64,000 bases of DNA. Origin: Theocolax elegans (Eukaryota; Arthropoda; Insecta; Hymenoptera; Cerocephalidae). Both the position numbers and the translations under genes were made by a program. The stretch lies in NCBI GenBank assembly GCA_026168455.1, contig CM047426.1:79635986-79699985 (forward strand). The letters are read 5' to 3'. Shown one piece after another: positions 51,364-64,000 of this stretch (its first letter is position 1; each line of letters opens with the position of its first letter). The notes under the pieces were generated by a model. It was not told the origin of the DNA, did no database searches, and saw only the letters and a list, made by a program, of their open reading frames with translations.

Positions 51364-51870
51364 GCCTGATGGCAATTGCGAGCGAGAGAGTGTTTTAGAT
51401 ATACGCGGGGGTGGTATAACCGAGCCCCAGAGAATCTATCGCCAAATTTTCTGAAGCGTGCATTCATTAGTCCATTAGTTAATTATTTCGAAGCGCAGCA
51501 TATAATAGAAAATAGAGGGGGAGGCCGCGTCATCCGCATTAAGCTTACGAAGGGTTTAACGCCAACGTGTGCTCTCATTATCTTGAGCTATTCATTCATT
51601 TTACCTCTCTTGTCCGGCTCGCGCAAATTATAACATTCCTCTTATAGAAATTATAATTACGCAGGCTCTCTGTAAAATTAAAGAAATTAATTAGTCTACG
51701 AGGGAATTTTTTTCTTGGTGTTTGTTGTGACTGACCATCGATCTTGCTAAACGTCGATCCACTTGATCTTCCTTTGTTAACAAAAATATATGACCAGGTG
51801 TTAAAGTATTTTATGTTAGTTACATTCCTCCCAATTTGAAGTTTCATAAATCAATATCGAGTTTAATAGT

Positions 51871-51906
51871 ATATAATATATATATATATATACATACACA
51901 CACATA
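51871..51906. repeat. TA/CA microsatellite
   Basis: TA units followed by CA units over about 36 bases. Confidence 0.85.
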
Positions 51907-54900
51907 TTCTTTATTATTATGATATATTAATGGTGGATTTGCAGTCCGCTAAATCATTGGCATTAATGTATCAGCTTTCGGTTGAATATAATAACGAATC
52001 AATAAAGTATTAAACCGGGCTTATTTCACTCTAAGTAAGAATGCTAATCCAAAATAGCAATATACGCAAATATATAGATATAAATATATATTATAATTAT
52101 ACTTTTAAATTCATCTAATAAAGTATTTATTTTTTATTTTTATGAATATTTATTTTTAATAGGTCTTTTTAACAACTTATTTAACTTAAACATTGCAAAA
52201 ATATTAATCTATTGACATTTTAGACAATCATGAAAACTTTTTATCTAGTTTGAGCAATTATGTTAGATAAATACAATATTGTATAAAAAATTTAATGTTT
52301 TAAAATACACTGCATATTTTTATACGTCTATAATAGATAATTAAATAATTAAATAAAATTATTTGATAACACGTGGTATTGATGATATTAATTAAATTAA
52401 TTATGCTTTCACTGTAAATAAAGTGTAAAAATAAAAAATAAAAATATAAATAATATATAATACAGTAGACACTATTATATTAAATATATACACGTTAGCG
52501 CAAATTACTACTAATGCAATATAAATAATATTAAGTTTTGTATACAAATGTTAATATGAAAAAGTAATCATGCATTCGCAGGTAAATATAAATAGATGCA
52601 TTGACGGTAAATAATACAATAAGCTTAATTAATGAAACAATTAAACCAAATATACCCAAATTAACTTATTATATTTCGATCGTTATATAGTGGGATTATA
52701 ATTAAATAATATACTAAAATAGACATTAAATATATATTTCATTGAACCCATTAGTTCTCATAAAATAAAATAACAATCACATAAATCTCGCTGCACTTTA
52801 AATTCCACCACCGAAAAATCTCTGGGTACTGCAAAAAAAACCAAACAAATCGCTACCTCGCCATCAGTAATTAAACGTATGAGATAAATCGTATCCACGG
52901 AATTATATACAGACATATGTGTACTGTGACCCATAAAATGTGCGTAAAAACATACATATTTAATATTAAAATATATAAAGATAAAATATTAATATAATGC
53001 GCATACAGATATATGATTAAATGGCTTAAACCGATTTATACGGCGAGTCAAGGAAAGGGCCATGGCAAAGCTCAATCTCGGGCCGTCAATCTGTGCAGCC
53101 ACCTGACAGATATTTCGGAGCACAAGCTTGGTTCAATAATAGACCTCGTGGGTATAGAGTTCAGTACACGCGTCGACTCTTCTCCCGCATGGTACCGCCC
53201 ACGGTTTTTGTTATTTACATGCTCGGGCTGTTAATAACACGCGCTTCGAGGAACCAGATGGTTATCTTTGCCCACGCACGTTATTGCTCCCATTGTTTCG
53301 TCAGTCGATATGATTATTTGCCAAATTTTTTAAGAATTAACCTAGCTAGAGATCACGGTGAATTGCCTTCGGCTGTGATTAGTTTCAAAGCAGGCTTTTA
53401 GTCAACCACTTGATTATGTCAATGGAGCCAGAAGCTTTTATGCGATTAACTTCCTAATTTTAGGGTTCCTATAGTTGACGCGTTTGTCATGATCATTTTA
53501 TATACATGTGTGCGCGCACGCCCGTGTGTGTTTCTGTGTACGTATGAGTGTGCATGCAGGTACACACAAGTTACAGATATTTATTCGTTACAACTTGTTT
53601 AATTGAAAATTCATTATTATTAACAATGTGTATTTAGTTAAATATTTTTTTATATAAATTAGTTACATTCACTAAATATTTCCTTGAGTATATTATATTA
53701 TAATTAAATATGTGATTTAAAATATTTTTTAAATTTCACTTTACATTAATTATATCAATTTGAAAAAATATGAAAACATCTCGAGTAATACGCAAGATAT
53801 TTGTATATACTGACATATAAGAATTTTAAAAAGCAGATTGCAAATTGTGCATAATTAAAAATTATATTTAGTAATAAAATGCTTTACTTTAATTTAAATC
53901 TTCTTATTATGATATTTAGAAATTATTTTATCTTCCCCGTTGATTCCTGTTAGAGTATAAAGAATATTTTTCATTTTTACGTCTACGCGTAAAATCTCGA
54001 GTGGACCCTTTATTACTTTTCCATATATATATACATATATATATGTATTTTACAATGTAAAATATTTTCTCCGGTATAATAAAAAAACTGATCTCTTTTT
54101 GAGAAAAAAACGACAATGGTTGAACCCTCCAAAACTGATATTTGACATGAAAATATTGTAATACCATCCATTTCGATGTATTCGGTATTTTGTCTAGCTG
54201 AAAAGATAGGAAGATCAATTGACTGATTACTTTTTCCATTTTTAGTTTTGTAACCGAGTGATATTTTATACGATCATAGAAACGACGGATCGGTCTAAAA
54301 AAACTTTCTAGAAATCGACAACACATTTTTTTTTGTTTCATTAAACAAATTTCATTTTTTCCCCTCAATTTAAAGTCTATTGAATATTGCATATCTATTT
54401 ATAGTTCATTGAGATTACCTGGGGTTTCGATTACGGATTATATCTCGTTTATTGTGCTTTAAAAAAACCCTAAAATATAATTACTTATATTTTTTCAGAA
54501 GAGACGTTTCAGTAAGGGAAAAATAATGTTGTAAATCCAATCGACTGTTTTATCTACGTTTCCTCGAAACTCTTAATACAGATATTCAAACAGAGACACG
54601 AGCCAAGGATAGAAAGCCTACTATCGGCTAATGAACACCTGGTACCTAGAGCGTTTTCATAGCCTCCGGCAGCTATTCGTTCGACCGGAAGATGAGAAAA
54701 ACACAGTTGGGTGAAGCTACCAATTTATTAAACCTGCTTTTCACACGCCGTTTTCAAAAATTTCAGAGGCTTTCAGACATACTAGTATTTGAATCTGGAA
54801 AATACTAGAAATTGAGGTTTTGTATTTAGTAGTAAATTATTTAGATGGCTAATTATATTTCTTGGTTATAATAAAAATCATATGATTATTCATGGTTATA

Positions 54901-57900
54901 TAATAATATATAGTCGTACAATTATTAATTTCAGTTTTCTGGATTTAATTGATACAAACTATTGGAGATATTAAAAAGCTTATGTATATAAGGTTAAATT
55001 AACTGTATAGCATATTAACTTTGTATAATAATGTGTTTGATAAATTTAGTTTTATTTAACTGAAGAATGTTATAATTATATACATTTATTAAGTGTATAC
55101 ATATATAGAATGTATAGTAACATCAGTTATATTAAATGAAATTTTTTATTAGAAAATTGGTTTAGTGAGTTTATCATATATTTGGAATATAGAAATTCAT
55201 ACATGAACGTAAATATATTGTAAACTATAATATTTTACTCAACCGCAAATTACTTGATCTTTTTGTATCACAAGTAATAGATTCTCGATCAAAAATTATC
55301 AGAAAACCGCACAAGTGCATATTACCCTCTACATAAAATAATATATTAATGTTTTCATAAATTTGATGCAAAATAATATGCAAATAACAATGAATTCTCT
55401 AAATATTGCAAGCGTACTTCGTTGTAATATGAAATTCCTAATCCGAAAAGCCGGAGGTCAATGTCTATAATAGAAATGAAGTCCAAACGCGTACGACCAA
55501 CCTGTATTCATTTATGCTCAACGCAGGATAGTTCAAAAATAAGATCTACAGCGGTAAATACCGATCGTAACAATCGTCGGCGGTTTCATTACGCGTGATG
55601 CTTTCCATCGCTCCACGGGCTCGAGGATGGATGGCATTATTGAAGCGTAATTCCATTATATTTCGATTGTTCCGGCACCCGCGGCTTTTAACGAATGCGC
55701 TACGCGAATTCCGGAGTTGCGCGCATTACTTTCTACCTTTGTCGGGGGGGTAGTTTTTGAAAAAAAAATAATAAAAATACACGCATGAATCGATTATTTA
55801 CGCTATGCATCATTGGCGCATTTTTCACATATATAGTGATTATGAAGGCAACTACAAATAGGTACATTTTTTCGAGAAAAGCACTATTATGCCTTTTAAT
55901 GTATCTTACTTACGTGTTGTTACCAAGTAACAAGAAAATTTATTTTGCAAAATAATTTTCAATTTATCCTTTTTTTGTGTTCCGAATATCATACTTTTCT
56001 TCGTTTTACTCTAAATTAAAATAATAGTTTTTCTTTATTGAAATTTTACAAAAAAAAGTATTTTTAACATAATAATCTCTATTGTTTGTTATCACATTAA
56101 TCAACAGTATTGATTGCAAAGGTTATATATCCAATGATGTAACTGAAATACTGATATAATACTAGCAATTATTCTAGATAATATTTATTATGTAGGTTAC
56201 ACCTGAAAAGTTTCTCTAATAAGAAAACTGAGATGCAACTATTATTTCCTATATATGATAACTGACTTTCGAATTCATTGAATCGAGCCTGAAGATACTT
56301 TACTTTCCATTGAAAACTAGAGACATAAAATTCACTTGCGTAAACGAGAGTAGCTTTCGAACTATCCCCGATACTGACAAATCTTTGGATGGTATTACAA
56401 GTGTAAATTACGGAACCGCTGAATTGTAATTGATCTCGATAGGTATTTACGCATGTACACTTACATATAAAACCGCGGAAATAAAAAATATTGTTTTTTT
56501 TTTCGAAACGACCGATAGCGAGAGAGAGAGAAAGTTTATTTGTCTATTTTACGCAGGGCTCAAAGAAATTGCGCGCGCGTCGCTTAAAACATTTATGCGA
56601 AACGTTATTTATTTTGTGGAATTGCGCTCCGCGGGAGTCGAGGTAATTGCAAGCGTATAACGAAAGGAGCGCCGAGAAAAGAAGACGAACTGCGCTTTTA
56701 TTTATTAATGAAATGAAGATGCGCGAGGCGCATGACATAATACTGAGGATAGAGAAGCCACGTATAGAGCCCAACATTTACGGGCGTTATTATTAAAGTA
56801 ACGTGAAAAAAAAGGGTACCCGACGGTTTTTTGTAATTACACGAAAATAATGTATAAACGTATTTTACAAACAGTCGGGGATGGAAAAGCTTAATGACGG
56901 GCGTATATGGTGCGTGATTTATATTTGTGTAAGTACTCTTTTATGTAAATAAATAGTCCGTAAAGAAAAAATTGTTTAACAAGATATATTGATGATTTTT
57001 GCATATGACTATTTGCTTCAAATTAAGTTTAGAAACGCAGTACAACTTTAATGTAATTATATTATATCAATGGTGCACTTGTGAATGAATATAATTAATA
57101 CATTATGTAGATAGTTGATTTTTCTGTAAAATATGTATTTTAGTTGAAATAATTAATCAAAAGTCGTTCAAAATTTAATTATAATATTGATTTTTCCTAT
57201 ACGTTTCCTGTCTCGCAAAAGTTTAATAATTATTAAACTGCACTCATTAAACTATGATTCCGAGCATTAATCCCGTAAAAATGGGTTTAAATTGAGTTTC
57301 CGAGCAGCCCCAGCGAATTTTTTTTAAACTTTTCAAATTCAAAAGCGCGCAAGGAAGCCTTCGAAAATTGCATGCGTCGTATAAAGTTCGTAAACCACCT
57401 ACGCTCACGCGCGCGCACGAATTTACCCTTATGGTAAAGTTTGCTACTTCGACGAACGGCGTTGAAAAATTTCTGGAAAAAAGATTTCATAGTATATTCA
57501 GTGCTGGCCTAAGTTATATGCCACATAAATTTCATGCGTGCAAGCTGTTAAAAAAAATCATTGCACGTTGAACGTGTCGATGAGATTGATGGGGTGAATG
57601 AAAATTCCTCCAAATAATAATTGAAAGTGTATCAATCCAAAAAATTGTATAACTTTTAATCGCTTGCTCTCTTTTTACAGGAAATTGAAAATAAAAATCG
57701 GATTTCAATACTGACGCGAGTCGCCACTTCATTGATAAAAATTGAAAGGAATATATTTCGCGCAAAATTCCAATTAAATCTTCAATAACTTCCTTCAATT
57801 TTGAATAAAAAAAGCTGTCGGAACGAATTTTTACGTTAAACTATTCAAATCATATTTTATCTCTAATCGTTTCGAATATTTTAATCGAGCGAGAAATTCT

Positions 57901-58639
57901 CGATTAATTTACAATCATCGATTGTATAAATACTGATCTAATTAAAGTTACACAGTTATTTGTAAAATTATACAAATTGTTTAAAATAATTATATTAATC
58001 ATAAAATTAACATAATTACATCCCACGTAACAATTTGAACATTCATTTCATAATTTGAGGTTGAAAAATAGTTAATTTGTAGCTCTGATAGATATCTTAT
58101 CAATTGTCGGCCCACATTGGCAAAATATAACGTTCTTCACTTGAAATACTTCAAATAATAGTTAAATATTTATCAAAGAGATTATAGCACCATTTGTTAG
58201 TACAATTAAAAAAGACTGGCTTTATACTATACAAATAAATGTAAAATCTTAATCTATTATTAAACTAAATGAAACAAAATAATTCAATTATTTAAATGAA
58301 TGACACAGATTTAAAATTAAAAAGATTTAATAAAACATTAATCAAAATATTAATAATTTTAAGATCATCGTGAATAAAATTGTAAAAAATGAAATGTGTT
58401 GTATTAAATTACTTTATTTTAATACTCTTTATAAAATATAATGATAATGCAGAATCGGAGATAAATGGTTGTGTAGTATAAGCATAAATGTTTCTATGAA
58501 ATAAACGCCAAGTTGCAACATATCCATGAAGAAAAATCCATTAGTGATATAAATGTAGGATAGAAACACGAACTCGGTATAGAAAAAAGTAGTTTTTTAA
58601 GGTCCACGATTGAACGTAAAATCAAATCTTTTTCGTATA

Positions 58640-59400
58640 CGAGACATACGCAATTACGCGTGGGGTGTATATACATCAAAGGGTATAGCGAGTCTCGATC
58701 TCGGACAAGCGGCGGGCGGCTCTGTACACGCAGATGCATACCTACGTATGTGTGTGTGAACATATGTATACAATATATATGTATATATATATAGAGAGAG
58801 AGAGGGAGAGAGGGAGAGAGGGCGAGAGGGGAGTCCTCCCGCAGTCTCAAAGCGAAGGCGGGTGCGTTAACATTTGCGCGGCTTGATTAGCGGAGGAGCC
58901 CGGTGGCGTCGGCGTCGGTGGTGCATTTTTCCATCGGCTTTTGCCATGTGCGCGTTATTCGCGTCACGAAGAGCGACCCTGATGAGGTATCGCGTGAATA
59001 ACGCTTCGATAAAGGAAGGGGAGTAGAGAGCTCACCCGCAAGAAAAATGTTATTCCGCGTATCCAACAATTTTACTTTCTTAGAGGGTTGCCTTTTCGGA
59101 CGGTCAAAGGGTACCCTTGCGTTTTGCCGCGGGAGGCGCCACGTTTCCTTTTTTTTTATTGTTTTCGAGGCTCGTTACTTTCTACCTTTTGCCGTGTACG
59201 CCTAGTACTACCCTTCAGTTCGCTCATTATACCGGAGTGATCTTCTGAAGGGGTTGCTTTTCAAGCGTTCGTTTAATTCTTCGAATGCGGATATTTCGCG
59301 AAAATGAGACCGCACCGATGCCTGGATATTGCACGCCCTCGGATTTGTTGTACTGAGGCAAGACTCGTGCGCACTTTCTTTTTTTTTTCATGGAAATTGG
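58640..59400. other. CpG-rich island
   Basis: Mixed to GC-rich DNA with GCG, GGCGTC and CGGTG runs around 58860-58930. It is bordered by a TA and GA repeat at 58745-58830. No coding character was seen. It is the best-looking candidate in this half for a promoter region, but no TATA box, initiator or exon could be assigned. Confidence 0.35.
58745..58830. repeat. TG/TA/GA compound microsatellite
   Basis: TG units, then TA units, then GA/GGGA units in succession over about 85 bases. Confidence 0.85.
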
Positions 59401-60900
59401 GATTGCCTGCTACATTATTTTTCGCAACAGTACATTATTTTAACAACTATTACATTATATTAATGATGTAAGGTGATAATAAAATTCGGGTAAAGTCTTT
59501 GTGCATTATCTGTACTACAAGATAGCTTTACCGTTTTTATAGAAAGACTTTTTTTATTATTGACATTAAAAACAAAGTTAGGAGGATATTTGTAGTGGAG
59601 AAAGTGGCTGATAGTTATTAAAATTTAAATACACATTGTTTTTTTGAATTTATAAACAACTCGTGTTGTAGTGTTTCCCAAATAGTTTTGGTGCATTAAC
59701 TTTAACGAAATGTCGGACACAAATTAGAGGGAACCCCTTCTAACTTAAAAGTTCTGTTCAAAATAATGATTTAAAAATCTAAAAAAAATTCGCCAAGAAT
59801 GTTTTGAGCATTTGAAATGGCCTGAGAATTTGATTTTAAGAAAAAGTAATTTTTTACTTGGTTAAATAATGCTGTGTCAGTAATATTCAATAAAAAATGA
59901 GCACTATTTGCGACTTAAAAATTATATTGAAATTCTTAATTATAATATTTAAAAAAATTCATATGTATTGTTTAATGCACGTGTAGAGACGTTGTTGTTC
60001 ATTTTCTAAAAAGATGATCGCCATTTCATTGAAAAAATAAATAAAATTTAAGTGCACTATATTGTGTGTGTATTTGAAAAAGTAATAACAAGTTTATCTG
60101 AATTCATGCCATTATAATTTATTCTTTTATTTTAACTATTATGTACATCCTATTTAATTAAAATTTATGGTACACATCGAAAATACGTGTATTTGAAATT
60201 TCAAAAGATGGATTAATTGATGATACGTGCATATCATTAATACACATTAGCTGTCAGATATTTGGCTCACCGATTTGATTGAAGCACTATGGAATAAATA
60301 TATTTTAAATCATATTTTATGTAAAAAGCCTAAACATCTCGAAGCATTGTCAATAATACATATGTAGATTTACGTGCATATATATATTATTAATTTACTG
60401 TATCAATGTTATGTATATATATATATAATAACAGTTGTACGATACATTAATAATAAATGTCGTTAGTTAAATGTAAACAAGTCTACTTTAGTAAATCAAC
60501 TGATTATGAATTTAGTATAATCTCACAAAAAAATCATGAATAATAGATATGGTTGTATGTTACAATTTGAACTTAACTTTCTAAAAAGTATTAATAAATA
60601 AGTTCCTATTCAACTAAATATCTTACTATCACGAGTATATGCTTGGGAACTTCAACTTCATAATTTATTCAATATCATCATTTCACCGAATGCTACGTTT
60701 TTTTCAAATTCAAAAAGAAGAAAAAAAATTACAAATTGATGAAATTTTCCTAATGCCATGAGAAATTCCATCATCCCGCGAAAATTCACAGAGTAAAGCG
60801 CATCAAGTGCTGACTCTTCGCCGCTGAAATCTGCTTATTCCAGTTAAAGAGAACGGGAATAACAACGTGCCGCGGCAGCTGAAATTCCGAGGGCCCACGA

Positions 60901-60962
60901 AAAGAGAGAAAGAGAGACAGAGAAAGGGAGAGAGAGATAGAGAGAGAGAGAGGGAGAGAACG
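60901..60962. repeat. GA-rich microsatellite
   Basis: GA units with GGGA and GATA interruptions. On the minus strand it is a long pyrimidine tract ahead of ggaatttcag, followed by 30 open codons. No donor was found, so no exon is claimed. Confidence 0.85.
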
Positions 60963-63900
60963 AGCCTAGTGCGAAAGAGAGGGAGAAAGTATATAGAAAT
61001 CGTTGAGGCGCAAAAGCGCGGAGGGAGAGAAGAGTAACATCCGTACAGGGCACCGGAGCAGTTTGCCCTTAGGCGAGACGGGCCGAGTTTGAGGTAAAAC
61101 CGTCCGAGTATAGAGCGACGACAAAGGGAGAAAGAGTCAGTTTAGCAAGATGTGTGTAAGCAGTCACGAATGGCATGAGTGTCTTTATTTCTTCATTTAA
61201 AAATATTGCAGACGTGTGAAAGTTTATGGTCTTGACTATTCTTTGTCTCGAGTGTACTTAAAAAACATTGTGATTATTTCAAGATTGTAATAATCTTTTT
61301 ATGGAAAATAAACCTTAGACTGTTACGAAATTCCATATCTTTTTGTTAATATATAATATATTTTCCGCATCTTTTTCGAAATGGGACAAATATCGTGCGA
61401 AATGAAAACAAGCCACAGCGAAACGTATTTAAAACCTGAAAAATATATTTTTGTATTATATCATATAATGCTTTATTCATGCTTAAATTCTGTATATGCT
61501 TACATACGTTAGTTTTCCGATTTTAATTTTTGAGTTGTGCAAGAAAATTAAAATAATTCTTTACCTATAATTGTTTTGCAAATGCCTTTAAAAACACTTG
61601 TAACGAATATTTTCATACAGGCAAGAAGAATTTAATAATATAATTTGTGTATTATGTAATTTTAATCTTAATTTAATTAGCAAATTTATTTAATTTTACA
61701 AAGTAAAATAATCTATATTATTAAATACCACATAATAAAACGCGTGTTGTATAAATAAAATAGTGTGAGCATTTAGACTATCATTGAACTAAAAGATTAA
61801 CGAGAAATATAAATCTATAAGACAAGCAAATTTCATTAAAGCCTAGTGCAAACAAAAAGTGCATATTTGTCTGTAGGTTATTGGATCATAGTTAAATCTA
61901 TGAAAGTACGATACAACCTTTGTAGTTTTTATACTGGAAAATAGTTCCTCATACCTGAAATTATGGACATTAATTGTAATTTAAGAACTTCGTGTTGATT
62001 CTATACCCGGCCACGTTCTTACAAACACAAACAATAGTATAAATAAATAACGAATATGATTAATGAGCATAAACAACCAGGAATAATAGTTTAAAAAATA
62101 AAAATATTATTGTTACGTATATCCAAATCAATCCGGTCATATATTTTATTGTATAATAAAAATAATAAAAATTAATAATATCACCACTAGCTACAAAAAT
62201 CTCTCGATCATTCGACTGCTCGTGAAAGTATTAAGAGCTTACAATAAAATTAAAAACTGTTCATAAAATACAGAAAATTGTAATTCAATTAATGTACTAA
62301 CAGTCACGTATAAATAGAATAATTAGTAATACAAATATAAATGTTGAAGATTTGTTTATTGAATGCTGCTTTATATTTAAACAATACACGATTATGCTTA
62401 TTACGCCTTTAAATTGTGTGAATTGATTAATAATAGGTTTATTATTATTAAGAGATTGAATAAGAATCAGTAGCGAGTATTCACAATTTTTCTAAACATA
62501 TGAATTTGTTAATTAATAATTAACAATTACAGACTATAATCATAGGTAGATAATACACATTTTTGAGAACCATCTGCATATCTGTGGGTCTATTTTAATT
62601 AAAACTAAGAGAATTTTCTTCAATCAGGTTACAATTTGCATTAAAATATTTTCATTTAGAGTGAAATGTCACACTAAGGAATTACACTAGTAAAATTTAC
62701 TGTCGATTCATTTTTACTGTTAAAAATAAAAGAGAAAATGTTCTAGTGTATGTTGTATTATTATATACTACTGGGATTTAAAAGTTATTTTTGCTGAATT
62801 GCTTAGTACTGTCACGTAAAAAAACTACAAGATTCGAATTTCTCTAGAGTTCAATATGTTTTTTTTTATTATTTTTACAATAAGATATAGTTTTTTAAAT
62901 AAATTCAAGATCTCAATTTACGTTCTTAAACATTTAAAACTTTAAAATGGATTTTAAAATTTCATGTAATTAATACGTACTATATAAATTGCAATTCATT
63001 TTGTAATCTATTTTATTTATTATTCTTATCATAAACATTCCGAAAAAAGAAGTTGAGTTCATGTTATGAATCGAAATTGGTCATCCATAATACGGCGATG
63101 AATATTCATTCGTTTCTAATAAATAGAGGGGTTAAAAAGAAGTTGCTTCATTAATGTATGCTAATGTTATACAAAACTAATTCGTACGTAAAATTTCTCA
63201 TTTTAATAAGCAATTTTAATAACATTTTTTTTTCTTTTCTGTTATTTAAATATTCTTATTATCTTTCAAATAACGGACTGTATATTTATAAAATATATTA
63301 AATAATGTTTATAGCGTTTTAAATATTTTATTAATTTAAATTATGTTATGAATACATTTTTTATTGTAACTAATCTCAATAAAAAGTGATCACAAAAAAC
63401 CATAACCTGCATAATATGTATTTACAAATGCGAAACATTTATATGTATACATCGTGAAGGGTGATGAAAGTTAAAATAAACTCCAATTGAGACTGTTATT
63501 CAATTTACATTAAAATAAATAAACTCAATGAAATATGTTAATGTGCATATTGTTTAACAATGTATGCATTACATAATATAATTAAAATAATTTTTTGTGA
63601 TATATGCACACTCACAAAAATAGAATCTTACCTTATAAGTAGAATTATTCTCAAATATGTCTAAAAAAGACATCTGTGTTGTAAGTAAGCGGAATCTTCT
63701 TATATAAAAAATTAGAAATTTTAATTTTAGCAGATGAATCTAAAAATTCAAACATATTTTTCTAAATCGAAAAATCGTGTAAAAGCAAGCAGATTTCTTT
63801 GTGGAACATACGTGAGATTTGCGGTTAAACTAAGATTTTAATTTTATCAGTGCACGAAGTTGCCTTTTTACGCTCTAAAAACAGGGGCTAAAGTAGTTCT

Positions 63901-64000
63901 TTTGCGCCCACTCTGCTAAAATTTAGCAGTAGCAAAAACATATATATATATATTTGTATATACTCGCAAAATACATGGTGAGTACCAAGGGCTATCCATA

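Larger units (their letters stand above)
37005..64000 (-). other. Presumed Lar upstream intron / regulatory DNA; no exon recognised
   Basis: 27 kb upstream of the first exon found. The missing Ig1 exon should carry an Ig W and a YxCVAENG-like motif on the minus strand; none was seen. It contains two palindromic MITEs at 39612-40260 and 40640-41101, simple repeats listed separately, and CpG-rich or mixed islands. The islands lie near 41460-42180, 42640-43000, 45060-45640, 46140-46640, 48380-48720, 51000-51640, 53030-53420, 55480-55780, 56430-56800, 58640-59400 and 60740-61160. Between islands (for example 43050-45000, 46800-48050, 52000-53000, 53580-55450, 57820-58600, 59400-60740, 61160-64000) the DNA is AT-rich with nothing recognisable. 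Confidence 0.6.

Noticed and set aside
53013..53401. Two overlapping plus-strand frames
   Set aside because: No recognisable domain, no consistent single frame, and composition explains the openness.
1..64000. CRISPR array, operons, ribosome binding sites, prokaryotic elements
   Set aside because: The window is eukaryotic, with interrupted genes and no regularly spaced repeat array.

Overview
The window is about 64 kb of AT-rich insect genomic DNA with interrupted genes. It is dominated by one protein-coding gene on the minus strand, Lar, a LAR/type IIa receptor protein tyrosine phosphatase. Eight coding exons were placed to the base from splice signals, reading phase and family similarity. 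They encode about 578 residues: Ig2, Ig3 and fibronectin type III (FN3) domains 1 to 4. The exon protein resembles insect Lar closely. Together with AT-rich introns and CpG-rich islands, this suggests a holometabolous insect, quite possibly a bee, ant or wasp; the order is an inference and cannot be proven here.

Layout, from high to low coordinates (direction of transcription). 37005-64000 holds no recognisable Lar exon. Ig1 and the signal peptide were not found, so this is probably the 3' part of a very long intron, or intron plus regulatory DNA. It contains many CpG-rich islands, simple repeats and two palindromic MITEs (39612-40260 and 40640-41101). The first exon is at 36822-37004 (first half of Ig2). 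A 21 kb intron follows (15862-36821), carrying a TTAA-flanked piggyBac-like MITE, a 1.73 kb non-autonomous element with AGAGTTA subterminal repeats and two tandem hairpins inside it, a 967 bp foldback element, an unidentified 100-codon open frame and more islands. Exons between 8319 and 15861 complete Ig2 and encode Ig3 and FN3 1-4 with short introns. From 8318 to 1 is the next intron; FN3-5 and everything downstream (further FN3 domains, transmembrane segment, two phosphatase domains) lie outside the window.

The most interesting observations are a 24-nt in-frame candidate microexon between FN3-1 and FN3-2 (11955-11978), a weaker 15-nt candidate after FN3-4 (6440-6454), and two introns interrupting the protein at the places where vertebrate LAR-family receptors carry the meA and meB microexons that tune synaptic ligand choice. 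If transcripts confirm these, the insect gene would have its own microexon code. No complete second gene, tRNA, rRNA or CRISPR array was found.
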